Assembly (NCBI GenBank): GCA_023374045.1
Contig: CM041776.1
Location: 471,623,375-471,687,374 of the forward strand
DNA: 64,000 bases
Direction: 5' to 3'
Origin: Limonium bicolor
Lineage: Eukaryota; Streptophyta; Magnoliopsida; Caryophyllales; Plumbaginaceae
The translations under genes were made by a program, and so were the position numbers. Numbering within the stretch: position 1 is the first letter of the stretch; each line of letters starts with the position of its first letter. This document shows positions 57,038 to 64,000 of this stretch, piece by piece. The notes beneath the pieces are model-generated. The model was not told the DNA's origin, ran no database searches, and saw nothing but the letters and a program-made list of their open reading frames with translations.

Positions 57038-58763
57038 TGTTGGATAAATATGTGACTACTTCTACCACTTAGGCAGTGTACCTATCGTTTTGCGGAATAG
57101 TGGATTTGTGGGTTGTCGTACTCTTGGGGACCTCGCTCTAGATAACTGATAGTGTAGTAAATTGACTGAGATTTCTAGTAAACAGGTTTATCATTTTTGA
57201 AAAGAGTATGATTAAAAACTAACTTATAAGAAAATAATAAAAATAATTAATTAAAACATAATAGAAATAGAAATTGTAAATCTTTTTGTTTTTGAAGAAG
57301 CATCCTGGGTTGTTCTGCTCACCTATTTTATCTAAATATATTGATATAAACTTTCCCACTTTAACAATAAACTCACGAATCTTAATTAGTTCATTGACCG
57401 GTCCTTGTACAGTAAACCCAGATTAACTTAAACAACAAGCCGCAATTCTTGCCCAAGTCATTATAAATTAATCTCTTTATTACCAATTTCTATTGGAGAC
57501 AGATTAACCTATAGGCGAGACACGCTTCTAGTCGTTAACCCGTTTTGACTTCCTTTGTCTAGAACCTTGTCTCAGCAACACATTTTAACAAGAAACTACA
57601 AATATCACTTTAATAATTGTACAAGAAGATTAAAGCGCATTAAGGACAAGAATCAAAATATTGCATAGATAAATTATAGTGGAAAGCTTACATAACACAA
57701 TTATATAAAATAGGCTCGCTTCCCAACCCGGGAGGCTAAGGTTATTACTCATGCATAATTATAAAAACAAACATAACAAATAAGATAAACAGACAGAACG
57801 AAGAAGAACCAACAAATGCGCAATCATCTTCTTCGTTGGTTTTCTGGAAAATAACAGCGTAAGGCTATGGTGGTCGATTCTGTTGTGAACGATGGTGAGC
57901 TTATATGAACTTCGATGAACTTTGGATTTAGGAAGGGATTGTTGAAGAAGATTGAAGGAGCGTGGGTTTTATTGAAGAAATGAGGAGGAAGAAGACAGGC
58001 TGGAACACCTGTGAGGATTTTAAGGAGTGCGCCGGCGCCAGATATTGCTAATGGGGTAGACCGATATGTTTGCAGGCGCTGCAAGAAAAATGGGGAAGAC
58101 GGTCGGCGCGACAATTTTCTGGATCTGGGTCGCGACAATTTTCTGGATCTGGGTTGCATTTAGAGGCGTCCTTGTTTGTATCCTTGCATAAATGGGCGGA
58201 CGTCTCTAATTTTCTGTCCTTGGTGTTGTCCGGTCTTTTTTGGGCGGACGTCTCTCTTCTCTGTCTGGCCTTATTTTATTGGACATGTTTGTCTCTTGTC
58301 CGGCCATTTTTGAGCGGACATATTGTGTCTTCTGTTTGCTGTCCAGCCAAATATCCACGGACATACTTCTGTCCTTGTTTTCCTGTCCTGCCATTTTTCC
58401 ACGGACGTATGGAGAATTTTGACGTGTCCGAACCACTGTCCGGACCAGTGTGGTTCGGACGCTTCGATCTTATGCGGAGAAACACGTCCTTGTTTTGTGT
58501 CCTGCCTTTTTTGGGCGGACATGCCACGGACGCCCTTTTTGACGTGTCCGAACCACTGTCCGGACCAGTGTGGTTCGGACGAAAACTGGTTTGTTTCTAA
58601 AATATTCGTTTCAGCTCCGATTTAAGATCCGTTTGCGCCTATGCGTTCGTCTCTTCGTCTACTTTGCTCCTAGCTTGGTTTTCCTCATGTTTAACCAATA
58701 AATTTGTGAGATAACCAATAAAACATAAACTAGAGGAAAACTAACCAAAGTGGAGAAATGAGC
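57038..58763 (-). repeat. Athila-like LTR, minus strand, lacking its first bases
   Basis: Minus-strand end TTTATCCAACA at 57038 matches the end of element B LTRs. The other side (GCTCATTTCTCCACTTTGG, TTTTCCTCTAG, AAACATGAGGAAAACCAAGC) matches the LTR start of element A. The first 60 or so bases are absent because a chromovirus LTR begins at 58764. No internal sequence adjoins, so it may be a solo LTR. Confidence 0.75.
58165..58600. repeat. Inverted-word array with a 40-base exact repeat
   Basis: GGGCGGAC, GTCCGG and TGTCC words recur in both orientations. A 40-base unit at 58421-58460 recurs exactly at 58541-58580; each unit is a hairpin with stem GTCCGAACCAC / GTGGTTCGGAC. Same LTR position as the arrays in elements A and B. 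Confidence 0.8.
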
Positions 58764-61700
58764 TGAAATACCCCAAATCTAATTAACATTATAAAACCAT
58801 TATTTAATGGAAAATAATCCAAATATAAATCATTTCACGTACGCATGCAAACCCATGCATGAGAACGTTACGTAAAATAGTCGTTTCTCCATAAACGCTA
58901 AAACGCCTTAGAAACATATGGTCAAGCATGACCTTGTATGACCTTCTAAAACTCAAACCAAATGGTCATACACTCATTATATGAATATATAAACATATTC
59001 CCTAAGCTATATTCAGTCAAAAACGCAAAACGCTCGGGAGTGCTCACGCACGCCCCTTAAAGCACGAAAAGCCCGGAGGAGTGCCGAGGTGGCACGAACT
59101 CCTATAAAATTAATTCTTAGAGTTCCTAACATCATTATTAACCATCCTAAAGAGAACACACGAAGTGGTTTCTCAAAATTCAACAAAAACCACAGGAGGA
59201 TTTCTTAACGCTCCTTTTTGCCCGGGAGTGTCCCGATGACCCGTAAATTATGTCGTGGGTTGATGTAACCCCATATAACTCAATGTAATGTCTTAATATA
59301 TCATTATTTACTATAATAAATGTTTATAAACACTTGTAACTCATAAAGACAATTTAGTTTCCAAAATATCCTTAGAGCACAAAAACACACCTTCGGGTGT
59401 CACTAAAACGCGTTTTACGCAATTACCTTGTAGTTTTTGACATGCCACGAATTAAGAATCTTAAATAGGGTTAAAATGACCCTCTAAATCAATTAAAGTC
59501 AGTGTCAAACAAAGTGCTCTATTAGGGCCGATTTTCAGTCCAAAAACTAGTATAAAACTTACATTAAAAATTTGTAAAAGGCATAAGACATGGTGACTCA
59601 CCTTCCCATGTGCTATAATACTTAATGTCAAAGTATGTAGGTCTCATTTGGCCTCCATGCTGTCGAAATAATGCAAAGGAATAAGGCCATGTTAGCTAGA
59701 CAAAAACAAAATGCTAAGAGCAAAAAGTAGATTCTTATTCCACCTTTTTCATTTCTTATAATTCAAGTGACCTTCCTAGCTTGTCCTTGGCTCTTAATCA
59801 CCGATTGAAGAAGCTCCATTTGACTCTTGAATTCGGTCACCTACAAGAGAAGAAGAAGACAAGCATAGCATAGAAAAATCAAAAGAACAAAACTTACCTA
59901 AATTTCCTTGTCTTCTAGCTCACATTATTTTCTTCCACCTTGCCTTGTCACACCACATGGCTGAACACATGCATATAACATGGGCATTTATTGAGCCAAT
60001 AACCTATGGAATAAACTAAAGAAAAGAATAGTCAATTGACATTAAAAATTAACAAAACAAAAATCAAGCAAACATACCTTATGTTATACGGTTGCACTCA
60101 TTCTTTCCCTTGCCCACTCCATTTCCGAATTGGTAAGGTTCCTAACTCTCTCTTCTTCCTTTGAAGCTCCTAAGTTCATTAATGGAGTTTTAACTACTAT
60201 CTTCATCTTTAAGGTAATTTCCTAGCAATTCTTGTCAAGCCTTGAAGCAAAACTCTTCCTAGCATAACAACAAGCATTCGGCATCAAAATATGCTCCAAG
60301 GAGGTTGTCTAAACCAACATTAATCCAAGGAACATCTCAAGGTTATCTTAAGGTAGTTTTCATGCTTGAAAATCCTTAAAGCACATTTTATTGTGTAACC
60401 GATTTCTACCTCTTCTAAGGTTCTTTTCTTCTTCATTTTCATAAAGGAAAACTTGTTCTTCATCCACCTTAAGTGAGCCGAATTTATAAGGAGAAAAGCT
60501 TAAGGTAAATCCTTGGAAAACTACTTACAAATCTACTTAAGATCTTTGTTAAAGATCTAACTCCTAAACATATTCACCACTTGCATATAACCGAAGTGGA
60601 GCATCAAAAATTCCTTGGAGAAAGCTTGGAGATTCAAGAAGAGTTCAAGCACTTAATCACCTTTGTTAAGAAGTAAGTTTACTGAGCTAATCTTTATGTT
60701 TTAAGCTTGGTTAAGCTTCTAAAAATTATACAAAAATTATGTACATCTCCTAGGGTATCTAAAACCGAAACTATATGGTATAATATACCAAAAATATAAC
60801 CTATAACATATATGGAAAATATTTACCTTAAGACACATTTTTGTGTCACAAAATTTATCTATGTTAAGTATAAATCCAAGCCGAATTGTCAAGGGTAAAA
60901 ATACTCTATTTTGAGCTAGGAATCAATATAAGACATTACAATAATTTTTACATGAGTTATATAACTCCTATGAATTTATGTATAATTATTTTGACATATA
61001 AATCCACTTTTATAAACTATATGGTCACTAATTAATTATGGCCGAATGGTCTAAGTGATAAATAGGTTTTAATGAGCTATTTATGTATATAAACTTATAT
61101 TATAAAGTTTGGAGAGTTAAAAATATTTTATTAGTGCTTAAATGGCTAATTAATTAAGTTATGTGGCTAAAATGTAATTGTTACAAAGTTTGGTGCATAT
61201 ACTATAAAAACCGAGAGTTAAGGGTGTCCTTGGGATAAATATGTTATAATATAAGGTTAGGAATTAAGTTCATGAATTTTAGATAATTTAAACAAGTGTT
61301 AAAATAACATTTTATAAAGTTTTGGGCTATTATGTAATTTATAAAACTTATTATGAAAGTTTGGAGTTGAATATGGGCGAATTCATAATTAAGAGAATTA
61401 TTAGGTTCACCTTCGAAATTTTGAGGAATTAAATATTTAAACTATAGTTTATAAGTTATTAAGTAACTATTATAAAGTTTTGGGATGAAAATGTAATTAA
61501 TGGGAAGTATATGACAAAGCCGAATTACTTTGGGTTAGATTTATAATTTAAGAATTTATATATATATATTTGGCAATTATGGAGAATTAAAATTAGAACT
61601 ATAGTTTATAAGGCATTATGTAAAGATTATAAGATTTTGTGGTTAAATTGTAATTATAGGAAATAAATTAGTAAGACCGAAAGTTTGAGGGGCCAAATGG

Positions 61701-63725
61701 TAATTTTTGAAAAGATATAATATTCCAAAAGTTATATACCAAAATATTAAGGGTAGTTTTGTAATTTAATTAAATAAGGAATTAAAACTATATAGTATGA
61801 TGAGATTAGAATTTAAAAGTTAAGTTTATGAATTAATGGGGTTGTTTTGCAAATAACCGAAATGAAAGGGTAATAATTTAGATTTGAATAAATATAGGTC
61901 CTATATGGATATTTGGAGGAATTAGAAGAAAGAATTTTGATTAAAGGAATTATGGAATTAAAAATATGGCTTATATAGTTATAAGGAATTTAAAGGTAAT
62001 CAATAAATATTATTTATGGTTAAAAGGAGAATAATAAAACTATAAGAATATTATGTCCATGTATGGCATATAAATATAGTTGAGAAATTATAAAGTTATT
62101 ATGTCATCTAGACAATTAAAAACATGTAACATAAATAGTACATGGATAAATATATATACATATATATAATTAAAGATTTATAATTAAATCAAAAAGGAAA
62201 TAACAAAATAAGTTATACATTAAATCTTAAGGTAATTAAAAGGAATTACCACACCATATAAGTTGTTAATTAAGACTATATGATTTGGGAAAATATAAGA
62301 ACACCTTAATTGTTAAGTAAGGTTAAGAAGTTAAAGGAACTATCTAAGCATGAAGAAATAAACCTCACATGAAATAATAACTAAGGAATTGTTGAACAAT
62401 CCAATAAAATTATTATACAAGGGTAACATAAATTAACCCTCTCAGTTAAACCTGTTCTAGGACTATACTTGACCAGACGTTGACCAGGGTATAATCAACT
62501 GCAACCTACGGTGAACGGTATGGGATTCTTGCAACCTGTTTGCTACCGGATTACACCGGCTTGTGCGCTATCTGTTGTTGAATTAATGACCAAGATAATT
62601 AATGTAAAATGTTGTTTACTCTTGTGCACTATTGTGTTATTTTATATGCGTGAATGATGCTAACTACGACGTGTATGTCCCACGCATACAACACTACAAT
62701 ACCAGTGGATTAAATACATGCGCTTTATTATACCGAGAACTTGTACTCAAGTCTCTCACTAACTTCACTTCTAAACAAACGTCGTTATCCTAAACGTGAT
62801 AATTGACAATACACATTGTGTTCTTGATTAACGTCTTTGTATGACACCTAACAATTCTATACTACGAGAACGAGGAGCCCAGTTGGATCTGGCCATGCAT
62901 GCTACAGGAGTTGTACCTGTCTCAGGTCGTCTCCTATTCAATTTACGTCGCGACGGGAGTTTTGGGTGCACTATGTCATCCACCGGCTGCGTACCGGAAC
63001 AGTATAAGTGGGGAGGAAGACTTCATTCCTCTCGAGGGTTCGATTCCCACCTTTCTAAAGTACAGGAGTTAACTACGTTATCTTCTGAGGGACTAATTAC
63101 CCAACCTTTTAATTTTAACGAGGTCACTATACCTTCACTATATTGACATACTCATTTATACCTGTCAGTCCCACTGTGTGGACCCGACTATTATCAAAGG
63201 ATTACAGTTCATCTAACTTGACCTTCTGAAGTCTTGTTCTATGTGACATTGTTGTCCTTCTATGGATGCTTGATATTATCATGCTATGCTTATTTACAAC
63301 TTTATAAATGAACTGCATGTATTCGACAATTAGTTGGTGTGGCCCAGTAGCCGATGGGCTGCACGTTTTCCATACCGGCAATTATTTTGCTGAGCCATTT
63401 CATGGCTAAACAATTCCAGGTACCTGAAGTTGAGAAGATCACCACACTGAGTGTAGGTGGGGTAGTCCAAGCTATGGGAGTCTACTATTAGTTATTTGTT
63501 TTACTTATTTATTGTACCTTTGAGTTTGATTCCTAGTATCTCGGGTTGTATTCGTATTCAGACTGTGACTTTTGAGAATTGTATTTGGACTTAGCCTTGT
63601 TGGTCACTAGGGTGGCCAATGGCATTGTAATACCGCCCGGTTATTGTATTTTATTCCGCTGCAGTTTATGTTTTATTGGGAGTAATCATCGCACAGGTTA
63701 TTGGATTTCGGGTTGGGGTATTACA
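58764..63725 (+). repeat. 5' LTR of the plus-strand chromovirus
   Basis: 4962 bases, TGAAATACCCCAAATC to GGTTGGGGTATTACA. The ends are imperfect inverted repeats (TGAAATACCCC / GGGGTATTACA). It holds no convincing gene. The frame at 62841-63146 has no family features. The first part is homologous to 7180-8357 and the last to 26940-27515. Confidence 0.85.
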
Positions 63726-63730
63726 AAAAG

Positions 63731-63742
63731 TGGTATCAGAGC
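63731..63742 (+). promoter_or_regulatory. Primer-binding site (initiator tRNA-Met), chromovirus
   Basis: TGGTATCAGAGC, five bases after the LTR end. Confidence 0.9.
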
Positions 63743-63908
63743 GTAGTTACGCTCTGGATACAAGGATACACTGAGATTAGGATTTCTAAAGCTTTAGGTT
63801 ACGGGTTGTGAGATAATATAGAAAGGAGTTTAAGTTAGTTTTTACTTAGACTACTATCCAAGACCAAGATCGTGACCACAGTATCTAATATACCTCAACA
63901 TCCTGCAG

Positions 63909-64000
63909 ATGTCAGGAAGAGGAGGATGCCGCGGACAGACAACTGAGGAGTCGCGTGTCAGGCTGGCAGATATTGCTACTTTGATAGCTCAGGCATTTGC
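63909..64000 (+). CDS. Chromovirus gag, N-terminal part (cut by window end)
   Basis: An ATG at 63909 opens a frame to the end of the window (30 codons): a Gly/Arg-rich start (MSGRGGCRGQ) followed by a helix-like LADIATLIAQAF. Position 166 bases after the primer site and the basic start fit a chromovirus gag. No domain can be seen yet. Confidence 0.6.
   Translation, partial: MSGRGGCRGQTTEESRVRLADIATLIAQAF

Larger units (their letters stand above)
58764..64000 (+). mobile_element. Chromovirus (Tekay/Del-like), 5' part, running off the window
   Basis: A 5' LTR of nearly 5 kb, a tRNA-Met primer site and the start of gag. It is inserted into the Athila-like LTR on its left. The 3' part lies beyond 64000. 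The lineage is inferred from long LTRs, the primer site and LTR ends shared with the chromodomain-bearing element at 52671-57037. Confidence 0.8.

Noticed and set aside
58070..58600. 176-codon open frame on the plus strand
   Set aside because: It lies antisense in an Athila-like LTR and its repeats come from the inverted-word array.
62841..63146. 101-codon open frame
   Set aside because: Inside the chromovirus LTR, no family features, and not seen in the related LTR pieces.
63731..63742. tRNA genes at TGGTATCAGAGC and TGGCGCCGTTGCC sites
   Set aside because: These are retroelement primer sites; no cloverleaf surrounds them.

Overview
This window is flowering-plant nuclear DNA, most likely eudicot. 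It is low in GC, contains one intron-bearing plant gene and is otherwise almost entirely nested transposable elements: Athila-like and chromovirus Ty3/gypsy elements, Sirevirus-like copia elements, LINEs, CACTA, hAT and PIF/Harbinger-like DNA elements. The species cannot be named from sequence alone.

Layout. 1-6840: 3' part of Athila-like element A (decayed pol, 3' UTR, 3' LTR). 7180-8357: start of a minus-strand chromovirus LTR. 8358-26688: a minus-strand Sirevirus-like copia element split by a complete Athila-like element B (9253-19931, 1.7-kb LTRs, gag-pol). About 26940-28705: a chromovirus LTR end and a minus-strand Athila-like LTR fragment. 28706-33250: a minus-strand LINE (ORF1) split by a 3.35-kb gag-only copia element (29424-32777, perfect TSD AAGAT). 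33495-41823: an apparently intact six-exon laccase gene on the minus strand, 609 codons, whose 5.5-kb second intron holds two or three MITE-like insertions. 42624-42869: a small 5'-truncated LINE with long TSDs. 43587-49764: a LINE ORF2 tail split by the 5.55-kb non-autonomous Athila-like element C (43736-49289, TSD AAGTG). From 49765: a CACTA terminus and a Ulp1-like protease gene. 52360-52670: copia RNase H scrap. 52671-57037: 3' LTR and chromodomain tail of a minus-strand chromovirus. 57038-58763: Athila-like LTR, minus. 58764-end: 5-kb 5' LTR, primer site and gag start of a second chromovirus running off the window.

The only likely host gene is the laccase. The most interesting signals are in the retroelements. 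(1) Two adjacent small hairpins just after pol are shared by three diverged Athila-like elements, with compensatory stem changes and an invariant GGG-AGGCAA-CCC core. (2) A G-rich polypurine-tract-like box, AAGTGTGGGGGA, occurs three times at matching places in each of the three 3' UTRs. (3) LTRs of several families carry family-specific arrays of short inverted GC-rich words. (4) Two non-autonomous elements keep only gag-like coding capacity.

Many frame breaks are single-base changes in short runs, and the two LTRs of element B differ largely by small indels. Some apparent pseudogenisation may therefore be residual long-read assembly error.
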